A stretch of DNA of 64,000 bases from Paratrimastix pyriformis (lineage: Eukaryota > Preaxostyla > Paratrimastigidae), in contig JAPMOS010000027.1 of NCBI GenBank assembly GCA_027972325.1, positions 186,001 to 250,000 on the forward strand. Direction: 5' to 3'. This document shows positions 37,363-48,429 of the stretch, in pieces. The position numbers were made by a program, and so were the translations under genes. Numbering within the stretch: the stretch's first letter is position 1; every line of letters starts with the position of its first letter. Below the pieces are notes generated by a model. It had not been told where the DNA came from. It saw nothing but the letters and a program-made list of their open reading frames with translations, and did no database searches.

Positions 37363-40053
37363 TTGTTGTTGTTGCTGCTGCTGCTGCTGCTCCCACTCAC
37401 GTTGTTGCTGCTGCGATGGGGGCTGCTCCGAGGGGGGCGGCTGCTGGTAATCCCAAGCTGAGACGGGGCGGGGCGGGGCCGCCGTCTGACGGGGCGGCGA
37501 GGGGGACGTCTGTAGGGTGGACGAGTGCGGCGAGGGGTACGGGTCGCCATCGGGCGGGGGACCCCTCATCCAGGGGGCCCCGGGGGCCGACCGGTTGGGG
37601 GAATCCTCCGCGGTGGCGATCCCGGCCGCCTCCAGGCTCTCGTCGGGCGGGCCGCCCATGGAGATCGCGGGCGGCTGGCCGGCCCAGGCCCCCCGCTCGT
37701 CCCGCCGCCCTAGGTCCGACGGCTGCTGCTGCTGCTGCTGCTGCTGCGGGGGGGCGGACGAGCGGGACGAGGCGGCGGACGAAGAGGAGGAGGAGGAGGA
37801 GGAGGGCAGGGGGGGCGGGGGCGCCCCGGCAAGGGCGCGGGCCGGGGGCGCCTCGGGGGGCGACATGAAGATGGCCGAGGGCTGCGGGGGGGGGGCGGCA
37901 CCGTCGCCAGCACCGGGGCGCCGGAGGCTGGGGGGGCCGAGGAGGGCAGCACGTACGACGGGCGCTGCTGCGAGAGGCCGCTGGCAGGGCCACCCGGGCA
38001 GGCGAAGGAGGAAGCTTCATTGGAGGCGGGGGCGGGGGCGGCGGGCGGGAGGGCACCAGCGGGGGTGGGGCTGGTGCTGGCCGGGGCCCGGGGGGGAAGC
38101 GAGGAAGCCGATTTCGGGGCGGCGGTCGATGGGACCGCGGCTGGGGAGGGGAGCTGCTGGGGCGCCGATGCGGCCGGCCCTGAGCCGGGGGTGGAGGGGA
38201 AAGCACCCGCGGATGAGGCCGGCACGGGGGCCTGTCCAGCGCAGTAACTCAGAAGGTCGCCTTGCTCTGGCGCGAGGAGAACCGGTGGTGGCGAGATGAG
38301 GCTCAGGCAACGGCGGCAACGGCAGCGGCAGCGGCAGCGGCAGCGGGGAGGAGGAGAAAGAGGAGGGGCCGCAGACCGTGGAGCAGCCTGTCCAGGAAGC
38401 CCGACATCCGATCGGCCTCCACCGATTTCAGCACTGGGCCCGACCAGCCCGAGTGGAGCGGCACGAGCGGATGTGCCGTGTGGGTGCCGGCAGCAGGGCG
38501 AGAGGGTGGACATGAGGAGCACGGGGAGGAGAGGAGTGAGCCGCCGGGGAAGCCGGGGGCGCGGCGGCGGCGGACCGGATGTGAGGGCGCGCTGGAGTGT
38601 CCCCATCTGGGCGCGCAGGGAGCCCAGCACCTGGCTCACCTCGGCTCGCAGTCCGGCCTGCCCCTGGCGCAGCTGGCCCACATCCTGCAGCCCCACACAC
38701 ACAGGCCACGCCCGCGATCGGGTTTGGGTCGGGAGGTCTCGCGGCTAGCAGATCGACCGCCCGGGGGAGTCGCAGGGGGGCGGGGCGGCTGCGGACCAGC
38801 TGAAGGGCGCGCACGTCGGCGGTGAGGCGCTGGCCAATGCCGGTCTGCTCGTTCGCCTGGGCCGCCTGGCGCTGCTCGGCCTCGGCCACCCGCTGGGTGA
38901 GGCTGCTCAGGGTGGCCCCCAGGGCTTGCTGCTCGGCATCCGCCCAACCCATCAGACAGGCGCTCGGTCAGGGAGATCGGCATGGCATCCCTCCCCTCCA
39001 CTCCCAAAGCGGGGGCTGTGAGGACGGGGATGCAATGCGCCGACCAACTCAGCCTGGGCGGCGTGAAGGGGGCCCTGCTGCTGCTGCTGCTGCTGGACCG
39101 GGCCGCCCCCATCGCCGGGGACTGGGAGGGGGACCGGGGCCGGGAGAGCCCGCAGGGGGCCGCGCGATGGGGAGACCAGGGGCCCAGGCCCGCCCGTCGT
39201 CGCGCGGCCAGTCTCGGAGGGATGTTGGACAAGACCACGGCGGGGTGGCGGGGAAGGGCCCCGGCCCGAGGAGGGGCCGCTGGCGGGCCGCTGGGCAGGG
39301 CTGGGGCTGCGGCGGTGGGAGGCGCTGGCCGGGCGGGCCGGCAGGCGGGGGGCGGGCGTGGTCGCGTGTCGGGGGGCGGGGCTGGGGAGGCGGGAGATGG
39401 TGGCTGCTGGAGCCGGGGTCCGATGGGGGGGCGAACCGCCGTGCCCGTGGGGGGAGGCGCTGTGGGGGCGGGCTGCCGGCCGGGGCGGGACCTCCTGGAG
39501 CAGGTCCTGGGCGGCCTCGGCCATCCCCGGGGGGAAACTCGGCCCGTCATCCGCCGGAGCGGCCGACTGCTGAGGGGCGTGCACCGTCTGGGCGGGGGCC
39601 CGGTAGACGGCCGAGGGGCGGCCGTCATCGCCCTGGGGCTGCCGGCAAACGAATGAGGAGGTACCACGACGACAGGGTCCGACAGACGGCTTGCGAGGGG
39701 GCGGCACGAACTCCTACTCCGGGTTCGAGATATCCAGACTCCTCCCCCTCGTCCATGCCTCCTGGAAAACAGTTGAGTGGCCCGAAGGGAACCAGCGCCC
39801 CAGCAGACCCGCATTGGAGTTATGTCGCAGGTACTGTGGAGCGAGTCCTGTGTGAAATAAACCAGCATAAGCCTCCAGATTCCCCCCAAGAACAACACCA
39901 ACCGGGTCGCTGGCGGGGAGTGACTTGAGCATGGCGTTTTTCAATAGCATGCGGGGATAATTTGTGCACACTGAGATCGTGGATTGAATCGTCCCACTCC
40001 TTGACTTTCTTGCGATGCGGCCCCTTCTTTTTTGAGGCAGCAGCACCGCTCAT
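36413..40053 (-). CDS. SPICE1-like centriole/spindle protein, Pro/Gln-rich
   Basis: ATG at 40053. The first 45 residues carry a basic run (KKKGPHRKKVK) and then EWDDSIHDLSVHKLSPHAIEKRHAQ in two steps. This corresponds to human SPICE1 [25 protein letters not shown] in spacing and character. The middle contains coiled coils (LSSLTQRVAEAEQRQAAQANEQ; QLRQGQAGLRAEVSQVLGSLRAQM). The rest is low complexity: Ser/Pro, an acidic spacer, and a polyglutamine tract coded by mixed CAA/CAG at 37318-37396. SPICE1 is needed for centriole duplication and spindle organisation in animals. Only the N-terminal motif supports the name; the remainder fits but is not specific. It is head-to-head with Pinin, 91 bp apart. 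Confidence 0.55.
37318..37396. repeat. Polyglutamine-coding CAA/CAG tract
   Basis: Alternating caa and cag codons (ttgctg on the plus strand) giving about 25 Gln. A second Q8 block lies at 37720-37746. Confidence 0.9.
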
Positions 40054-40144
40054 CCGAACAGGGCGCAAAAACTTGAAATCGCGGAAGCTAGCCTCAACAC
40101 CCTTCGGTTAGGGACCCAGTTTTTCGCTCGGCCCTTCGCGTTGA
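40054..40144. promoter_or_regulatory. 91-bp divergent promoter between SPICE1-like and Pinin genes
   Basis: Short gap between opposite ATGs; no recognisable motif. Confidence 0.35.
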
Positions 40145-42031
40145 ATGTCGACGTCCAGTCTCGAGGAGGAACTCCACACCATTGAGCGAGAGCGAGAGCG
40201 TGCCATGGGCGGGCTCCGCGAGGTGCACGAGAGACTCGAACGGTATGTATCATTCTCCACACCCACCTCCCCACTCTATCTCCAGTCGCTGGATTCCCTT
40301 TTTTTTACAACTGACATGTGTTTCTTTTTGGCATACCACTAGGAAACCCCGCCCAGCAGGTCCACCCGGTCGCATCGAACGCCCTCTCCCTCCACCACCA
40401 CCACCGCGACCCATCCGTTTGGCGGGCGAGGCTCGCTTGGTTTTGGAACACAGACGACAACGCGAGGATACTGACCATACTGCAAAGCGCCGTTTGAGCT
40501 CGACGATCTCGTCTGCTGGGGAAGAGCGCCGCGAGGCGGTGACCTCCCAGGTCCATCGTGACGAATCCGATGAGGTCTTTTGGACATTTTTTTCCAGTCC
40601 TTTTTTTCACCTCCTCCCCCTCCCCATCCCCCCCCCTTTTTTTTTCTCCAGCAGCACAAATCATCTCAAGAGCATCAAAAGACCGAAACCCCCGCAGCGA
40701 GCGATCCCGCAGAGAAGAAGAAAGCTCCCAAGGTCTTTTTCACGACGCAGCTTTCCCGAACAGTTTTCGAACACGGTTCTTGCGAGCAGACCCGCGACCG
40801 GAAGATGTTTGGCTTGCTGCGGGCACCCTGCTGAAGGCCAAGGAGGAGGCCGTGGCCACCGAGAAGGTCCGCCCCCATCATCCGCTGCATCTCCTTCCTC
40901 CGCCATCCCTCTCCTCCTTGAATGGGCGTCCTTGGGGTTCCGCCGGTCCCCTCTGACCCTGACCCTGGCCGGGGGCTCCAACCCGGGTGGGCGGCGCAGG
41001 ACAAGCAGCGGATGGAGCTCGAGAAGAAGGCCGAGGCCAAGATCGCCGAGGACCTCTCGTCGCTCTTCAACCCCTACGAGCAGGTCCGCGGCGCGGTGCC
41101 CCCGCCACAGCGGCTCATCCCTCCCCCGGTCTTCCCCCCCCCCCCCCCCCCCCCCCCGACCGCCTGTAGGAATTGCGGGCCTGGGAGCAGGCTGAAGAGA
41201 AGCGGGTTGCTGCCCTGGCGGAGCGCCAGGCGCTCATCCAGAGAACAATCATGGTCTGCTCGCCTCCACCCCCACCATCTCCGCCGCCTCGTCCTCCTCG
41301 TCCCCCCGCGAACCTCTTCGTCCCCCGCGACCTCCTTGCCGCGGCTGCCTCATCCGGCCGCCTGCCTCTTCCATCTCCCACCGCAGGAGCACAAGGCCCA
41401 GGTACACGCCGACCAGCTGGCGGGCTTCCCGCGGACGGAGACCAAGCCCCACATCTACTACCTGCCCCACAACGTCAAGCGGCAGGCGCCCCCGCCCCGG
41501 CCTGTCCCCGTGCTGCCCCCAATCCCCAAGGAGCTCCTCACCCCCGCGCCCCGCCCGGCCCCACGCGTCCGGCCGCCGCCCCCGAGGCGCGCTTCCCCAC
41601 CCCGCCCCACTCCCACGGCCACGGCCACGGCCATCGCTGCCGCCACCGGGGAGCCATCCGCAAACCAGCCACAGCCACAGGCGCCAGCCTCCCCCCAACG
41701 AATGGCGGTCGAAGACGAGCCCAACGTGCCCCCCCCGCCCCCGGCGCCCGCCGAGGAGGAGGCTCCCGCGGCCGCCTCTGCCCCACCAGCAGCCGCCACA
41801 TCCACCGCCCCCGCCCCCGCAGCCCCAGCTTCCACCACCGCCACCACCGCTGGCAGCGCAGAGGAAGCCGTCGCTTCACTGCCCCCTGCCGACTCCGAGA
41901 AGCAGGAAAAGAAGCAGGAAAAGAAGCAGGAAAAGGGGGAGGAGCCGGAGGAGGAGCCGGCGATGCCGGAAAAGGAGGAGAAGCAGGAGAAGCAGGAGCA
42001 GGAGCGGCCCGCCAGCCCGCCTCGGTCGTGA
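40145..42031 (+). CDS. PNN: Pinin (splicing / exon-junction-associated SR-like protein)
   Basis: Start ATG 40145, coiled N-terminus LEEELHTIERERERAMGGLREV. The first intron is 40243-40342 (gtatgt donor, 100 nt). The pinin core follows: RDRKMFGLL, GTLLKAKEEAVATEK, MELEKKAEAKIAEDL, LFNPYEQ, ELRAWEQAEEKRVAALAERQ and the hallmark ETKPHIYYLP. Human pinin has RRIFGLLMGTLQKFK and TKTKPHLFYIP at the same places. The C-terminus is Pro/Ala-rich, then KQEKKQEKKQEK and acidic. Pinin binds RNPS1 and the exon junction complex in nuclear speckles. Between FGLL and GTLL the frame breaks: one base appears to be missing at about 40816-40820 (ttgctgcggg). Intron 3 has a C run just before the acceptor. Confidence 0.82.
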
Positions 42032-42488
42032 CCCATTCATTCTGCTGACCTGGGCAGGAACAACTTTCTGCTCTGATTTTAAGCAGCGGAATAGGTCGCC
42101 GTGTATGATATGACGCCTTCTGAGAGGTGATGGAGGGGAGGGGTGGTGGGGAGGTGGAGGCGATGGACCAACTTCACATAATGGGGCGGTACAGGAATGA
42201 TGCCAAACGGTGGGCGGTAACGGCGGGAACGTATCGTGGGGGGGGGGGGGGATGAACTGTATAGGACAAATGGAGGGATGTTGTTGCGATCGCCCACTGA
42301 GGTTTGGCCAGTGGGGAGTGCGGCCCCCCGATGTGGTATGTCCATTGCACACAATCTGAGTTCGGCACAGCGCCGGACCCATTCCGAACTGGACTTTCTC
42401 ATGGCCTCACACGAGGCTGCATTAACACGAGACTGACTGACTGGACTGCCAGACGGGTATTCAACCCGAGGCCCAAGCGCACGACGGA
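42032..42488. other. Intergenic region, no gene recognised
   Basis: About 455 bp with a run of 13 G at 42238. The open frames present on the minus strand are low-complexity and unsupported. Confidence 0.45.
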
Positions 42489-45400
42489 ATGCAGTTTCTG
42501 GCGCGAAAAAGCGCTGCCACTTCCGTTCCCTTGCTCTCAATCATTCTCTTCCTTTCTTTGGCAGAAGCCACCACACTAAAAATATGTGAAAGTCAACCTT
42601 TTGCATCCGCTTCCAGGGCAGGCCCCGTATGTGCTTTGCTATCGGCGCCCTCCTCGTCGAGGCAGTTTTTGCTCGCGTATCAAGACGCCATTCACCTTGC
42701 TTCATCCCGTCCCGGGAATCTCATCCAATTTTGTGAGGGAAATCTGACCGAAGGGATCTCCGACTCGGCCTTGATCACTCATACCCAGCAAAGCCAGGGT
42801 CTCACCAGCCTTTGTTGTGCTTCCTCGGCCACCGAGCCACCGCATTGTTACACGCACGGCCTGCATCCTGACCAATTCTTCCCCTGGCTGGTCAGTGCCC
42901 CCTGCCACTGCCCTCCCGTCTCACCCCCGTCCGGCTCTCTGCCCCCCGCAGGCAGAGCAGCAGGAGAGCCCGCTGGGTGGTGATGTCGCGCCGCTGGTCC
43001 CATTCAGCGAGGCCTTCTTATATAAGAGCATCATGGACACCCGCAGCGCCCAGCAGCGGCCCGTGGTGGTGCTGGTGTGCTCCGAGCGGACGCCCTCCTG
43101 CGGCCGCCACCAGGCCACCTTCGCCATGGTCACAGGGCCTCCCTCCCCTCCCCTCCCTCCCCTCCCTCCCTCCCTCCCTCCCTCCCCTCCCTCCCCTCCC
43201 TCCCCTCCCTCCCCTCCCTCCCTCCCTCCCTCCCTCCCTCCCTCCCTCCTCCCCCTCCCTCCCTCCCTCCCTCCCCTCCCCTCCCCTCCCTCCCTCCCTC
43301 CCTCCCTCCCTCCCTCCCTCCCCTCCTCCCTCCCTCCCTCCTCCCTCCCTCCCTCCTCCCTCCCTCCCTCCCTCCTCCCTCCCTCCCTCCTCCTCCCTCC
43401 CTCCCCCTCCCTCCCTCCCTCCTCCCTCCCCTCCCCTCCCCCTCCCTCCCTCCCCCAGGGCTGATTGCCTCGTTCGATTGCTCTGTCTCCGGTATAGGTG
43501 GCCTCGGTGTGGGGCTCGGAGATGACCTTCATCTCGGTCGATGCCGGCAAGCTGCCGTCTGTCTTGCCCATCACCCTTCCCGAGGGGCGGGCGGGGCGAT
43601 ATGGCGGAGCTGGGCGGGGCGGACAGGGGGGCGGACAGGGGGGGGTCTCTCTCTCGCTCCGACCCTAACGAGCCGTTGCCGCGGCCATTGGTGTTCCTTG
43701 CTTCCCTGGCGGCCCTGCCCAACGCAGCGGAGTGGTGGGGCGTTTCGCTGGCGGTCTTCCCGTCGGTGCTGTACTTCGCCCCCGACCCGGCCTTCGAGGG
43801 GGTGCCCTGCCCCAGCCCAACCCCTACCCGGCCTTCAAGGCCGACGCCACCTCAGTCGGCGGGGAGCCCATCCCGCTGCCCGGGCCCAGGGCGGCCCTCT
43901 TCGACGGGCCCTCGCTGACCGAGCGGCGCCTGCACGTCTTCCTGGCCCAGCAGCGCGCCCACATCCTGGAAATCACTGTCCGCACCCGCACCCGCACCCA
44001 CCCCGCACCCGCCTCCATCCCGCATACTTCGCCTCTTTCGCCCCATCATCTTCCATGTTCCCCCATCCCCGCCCCGCCCCGCCCCGCCCCCGCCCCGCCC
44101 CGCCCCGCCCGCCCCGCCCGCCCGCCCCGCCCCGCCCCGCCCCGCCCCGCCCCGCCCGCCCCGCCCCGCCCCGCCCCGCCCCGCCCCGCCCCGCCCGCCC
44201 CGCCCCGCCCCGCCCCGCCCCGCCCGCCCCGCCCCGCCCCGCCCCGCCCCGCCCGCCCCGCCCCGCCCCGCCCCGCCCCGCCCCGCCCCCAGCCGCCCTT
44301 CTCGGTGGCCGCGCCCCCGCCCACGGCCAACCCCAACCTGCCCGCGGGGGCCCTGGCGCCCTCCGCCCCCGCCCCGGTCGTCGAGGGGCCACTGTTCGTC
44401 TGCATCTACACCGAGTGGCACGCCGCCACGCCCGCCATCTTGGCTCACCTGGCTCGCATACGGGCACGCTACCTGTCCGCTCGCCCACGACCCATGACCC
44501 ATGACCCTCGCATGTGTTGCCACCTCGCATGTGCTGCCACCTCGCATGTGTTGCCTCCTCTCATGTTATGCCTCCTCGCATCTGTCCATTTGCCCTGTAC
44601 CGGCGACACCTGGGCGAGCAGCGAGCTGACCAACGCGGTGCGGGGGCCCGGCGAGACGGCGCCACGCTTCGGCATGGTCGACGGGGAGCGATATAAGGTC
44701 GCCGCAGGCTCCCCGACCCGCCCATGCCGCCCTCGCCCTCAGACATGGGCGCTGGTTGGCCGCCGTCGACCTCCCTCGCCCCTCCTTCTTCCTCTCATCC
44801 CTTCATCACCCCCCCCCCCCCCCCCCCCCCCCCCCCCAGTCGCACACCTCGTTTTTCCTGCCGCACGGCCTGGCGGACGTGCCTCGCTGCGTGCTTCTGC
44901 CCTCCGAGGCCGATGGTCCGCCCCGCTCAGCCCTGCACGGCACGGCACGGCACGGCACGGCACGGCACGGCACGGCACGGCACGGCACGGCACGGCACGG
45001 CACGGCGCACGGTATCCGCACAGCGCCCGCGTAGGGCAGCCCGTGGCCGTGGTGGCTGACATCGAGGTCGCCCGCCTCAACCGACCCGTCTCGCCCCGGC
45101 GCAGCGCCGATCCCGCTGGAGGCGGGTGACCCGCTCTTCCCGGAGCCCACCGCAGCCATGATCGCCCGGGCCATCCACCCCGAGGCCAGCGCTCCCCCGC
45201 CGCCACCCGCCGAAGGCGAGGCCAAGCCCCAGGCCGCCCCCGAGGAAGGGAAGGTTGCGCAGCAGCGGACCGCCGCCGCCCCCAAGAAGAGGCCCGCCGC
45301 CCCGGCCCGCCAGCTGAGCGAGGTCGGCCCTCCCGGCGCCGCTCCCCTCCCCACGATGCTCACCCGCCCCGCCCGTCCTTGGTGGGCTCCCGTCGGGCAG

Positions 45401-47000
45401 TGCTTCTTCGAGGTGCGCCCAGGGGAGAACATCCAGGCCCTGCTGGCGCCCAGCCCCCAGCCCCGGCTGCTGATCTTCGTCCAGGTCGGTCGCTCGCCCC
45501 GGTGCCCACTCCACTCCACCCGCTCGCCCCCATCGCCGCCGCGTGTTCATCGATTCGGCTGGGGGGGCCGATCCCCAGGCGTTCTGCCATGCCTGCGAGG
45601 CGCACCGGCCCCTGTTCAACAACCTCTCCCTCGAGCTTTGCGGTCCGCATTCACCTCCTCGACCATGCAGTGCCCCACCCCTCCGGAGGCATCGATCATC
45701 GGTCCCGTCCCGCGGGTCTGTCTGGGCGGGCGGGCGCAGGGGCGGGCTTCACGAGCGTGCTGATCAACTGCACGGAGACCCCCGAGGCCTGCAGCCGGTT
45801 CAGCCCGTACGGGTTCCCCTCCCTGCAGCTGGTGCGGCCCTCCTTCGCGGCCCTGCTGCCCCCGCCCCAGACGCCCCTGCTGCACCCGCCCCAGGCGGCC
45901 CTGGGGGACCTGCTCCTCGGCCCCCAGGCCCCCCAGGCTGCCACCAGTCCGCATCCGCAGCCATCCCCAGATTACGTGTCATGCCGCGGCCCCTCCCTCT
46001 CGGCCTCTTGGCTGCACATGCCCCGACGCGGCTGACGGGGGGGACGACGGGCGTTGGGCGGTGGGCGATGGGTGGGCGATAACGGGGGGGCCCGCAGTGG
46101 ACGTTGGCCAGCTGGCGGCCGCCGAGGCCGAACACACCCGCACCTGCCTGGCCTTCGCCCCGACGGGCCCCCAGCTGGAGCAGTATCGCGGTCCCATGGA
46201 CTTGGGCGCGCTCCTCGGCTGGGCCCGCCAGGGCGTCGCCTGCTCGCTGGTCCGCCCGCCCCGCCCTCCTCCGCCCCATCCCGATGCGCGGCCTCAGGCA
46301 GCACCGCCGCGCCTCCCTCTCCACCCGATCAACGGTGCTCTCTGTCTTCTGGGCCCGCCCAGAAACGGGTCGCCACGCCGCCGGCCCGGTGCGGGAGCAA
46401 CAGCGGGGCCTGCGGGCACGTCGAGGCGGCCGACTACGAGGCCTCGGTGGCCCTGGGCGAGCCCCTGATGCCCCTCGCATGCGCCACCGTCCTGGCCGAG
46501 CGGTCTGTGGGCCAACCCCCCAGCCAGCAGCCATGCAAGACCTTGGGCTCCCGGGCTGGCGCAGGTACGTGGGCTCGGTGGACTTCACGGCCGCGGGAAT
46601 CCCTGCCCAGTGGGACGACGAGCAGCAGCAGCAGTGCCTCACCCATGACGGCACCCTCCGCATCAGGTCGGTGCTGGTGCGCGTGCACAGGGGCGGCGGC
46701 CGAATGGGTGCGTGACGGACTGGTGAGGCGGTGGTCATGGTGCCGGCGATCGTTCTTTGTGCGCTTGCGCCTTCCGCCGCCCGCTGACCCTTTTCGTCAT
46801 GGACGCCGGACGGACAGCTTCTTCCGGCGGGATGGGTTCGTGCGGACCCTCTACGAGGACGCCCGGGCCCGGGCCGCCGAGATGGGGGCCGACTCGCAGG
46901 AGGGCGATGAGGAGGAGGACGAGCACATTGCCACCATCCCCAAGGGGGCAGCCTGCCTGGCCAACCTCGCCCAGTGCATGCAGGCCCGTCCCCATCACCC

Positions 47001-47031
<31 letters not shown>

Positions 47032-47601
47032 ACCCCCCGCCTCCCCGTCCCTCGCCTCCCCGTCCCTCGCCTCCCCGTCCCCGTCCCTCGCCTCCCCGTC
47101 CCCGTCCCTCGCCTCCCCGTCCCTTCGCCTCCACCGTCCCTTCGCCTCCACCGTCCCCTCGCCTCCCCCCGTCCCGCCTCCCCGTCCCCTCGCCTCCCCC
47201 GTCCCCAGTTTGCATTCTCCCGCTCTGCCGAGGCGATGCGAACTTCATCTCAACGAACCTCATCTCCGTGCCGCTCAACGAACCTCATCTCTATGCCCGC
47301 CCTTCCTCCGGTCGGCCCCGGCATCCCCACCGAACAGGCGATGATCCGCTATCTGGACCTGCACCAGCGGCCCTTCGTGACCGAGGTCACGGCCAGCAAC
47401 TTCGCCCAGGCCGGCCTGGGAGGAGGTCTGGTCACGCCCACCCACCCCGCGGTCCCCGTCTCACGCGGAGCATGGCACGCCTGGCTGGGCAGGACCGAGA
47501 TGCCCGTCCTGCTGGCCATCGTCCATCCGAGCAACGTCACGGCCCGCAGCCCCTTCGCCAAGGTCCGGGCGCTTCCCTTCGGGCCGGCACACGGTCGACC
47601 C

Positions 47602-47632
<31 letters not shown>

Positions 47633-48422
47633 ACACACGTCGATGATGCAGGCCCTCCGCACTGCCGCGGCGGGCCTCTACGATCGGATGGTGACTCTGC
47701 AACTGGACGCCACCCTGTACCCGTCCTTCGCGACCCTCTTCGGGGCGGCCCTCCACGGCCGCGCCGCCACGGCCCAGCAGGCGGCCGACGAGACCCAGGG
47801 CAACGCCGTCGGGGGACATGCCGACTTTTTCGGGGCCGTCGGGCAGGCGCGCCTCGAGGACGGTCCGCTCCTTCTCCCCTTCCCTCCCTCCACTGGGGGC
47901 CATCGACCCGACGACCCGACGACCCCCCCCCCCCCCCCCCCGGCCCTGTGGTGGCAGGCGGCCCCTACTCCTGGTTGCCCGCGCTGGTTTTCCTGCAAGA
48001 GGGCGACCACGCCTCCTACTCGCTCTTCCCTCGCTCTAGTTTGAATGCCTCGGAGCCAGCTGATGTCTGGTGGTCCTCTCGCATGCCATACGATCACTCA
48101 CCCTCGTCATCACTAGCTGCTCTTCTGGGCGAATCGATTCTTGTCCAAGCAAGTCCAGCTAACTCCATCGCCCATACAGGTCTGACAGTGGACATGAGAA
48201 CTGGGTGATTCACTCGCGAGCTTGACGATTGAATAGGTCACGGCAACAGGAACATCCGACCGGAGCACCCAAGAACGCGAACGCGCTGCTCGCTGGGCAG
48301 AGCTCGAGCAAATCCGAGAGCGCCAAAGGCAGGAGATGGAAGCCTTGCAGAAGCAGCTTGACGAACAAAAAAGCAGAGGGCCCCCAGCCGGATTTTCGCT
48401 GCCAATGCATGATGACCTGTAA
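42489..48422 (+). CDS. ER-luminal multi-thioredoxin-fold (PDI-like) protein with HDDL tail
   Basis: ATG 42489 opens a signal peptide (ARKSAATSVPLLSIILFLSL). Downstream, exons separated by about 12 introns carry repeated thioredoxin-like segments. One is PVVVLVCSERTPSCGRHQA with WGSEMTFISVDAGKLP. Another is GPLFVCIYTEWHAATPAIL. A third is VLINCTETPEACSRFSPYG with FPSLQLV and YRGPMDLGALLGW. A fourth is FVTEVTASNFAQA with EMPVLLAIVHPSNVTA. No classic CxxC redox pair is visible. The last exon is an ERAARWAELEQIRERQRQEM coiled helix ending in MHDDL, close to the HDEL/KDEL retrieval signal. Signal peptide plus HDDL place it in the ER lumen, perhaps as a chaperone-like, non-catalytic PDI relative. 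Splice sites in the repeat-rich middle were not all resolved. Confidence 0.65.
43136..43458. repeat. (CCCT)n tandem repeat in the thioredoxin-fold gene
   Basis: About 320 bp of ccct/cccctccct units, intronic between the exons coding HQATFAMV and VASVWGSEMTF. Confidence 0.92.
44058..44292. repeat. (CCCCG)n tandem repeat
   Basis: About 235 bp of ccccg units with interspersed cccg; same gene, before the exon starting PPFSVAAPPPT. Confidence 0.92.
44812..45006. repeat. C run and (GGCAC)n pentamer array
   Basis: About 27 C at 44811-44837 before the exon SHTSFFLPHGLADV, then about 14 units of cggca at 44936-45006 before the exon VAVVADIEVARL. Confidence 0.88.
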
Positions 48423-48429
48423 ATGGTAA

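Noticed and set aside
42079-42540. A 153-codon minus-strand frame between Pinin and the thioredoxin-fold gene.
   Set aside because: No recognisable domain, no supporting splice signals, and it overlaps the next gene's start.
43136-43458. Regular repeats considered as a CRISPR-like array.
   Set aside because: They are simple CCCT units with no spacers.
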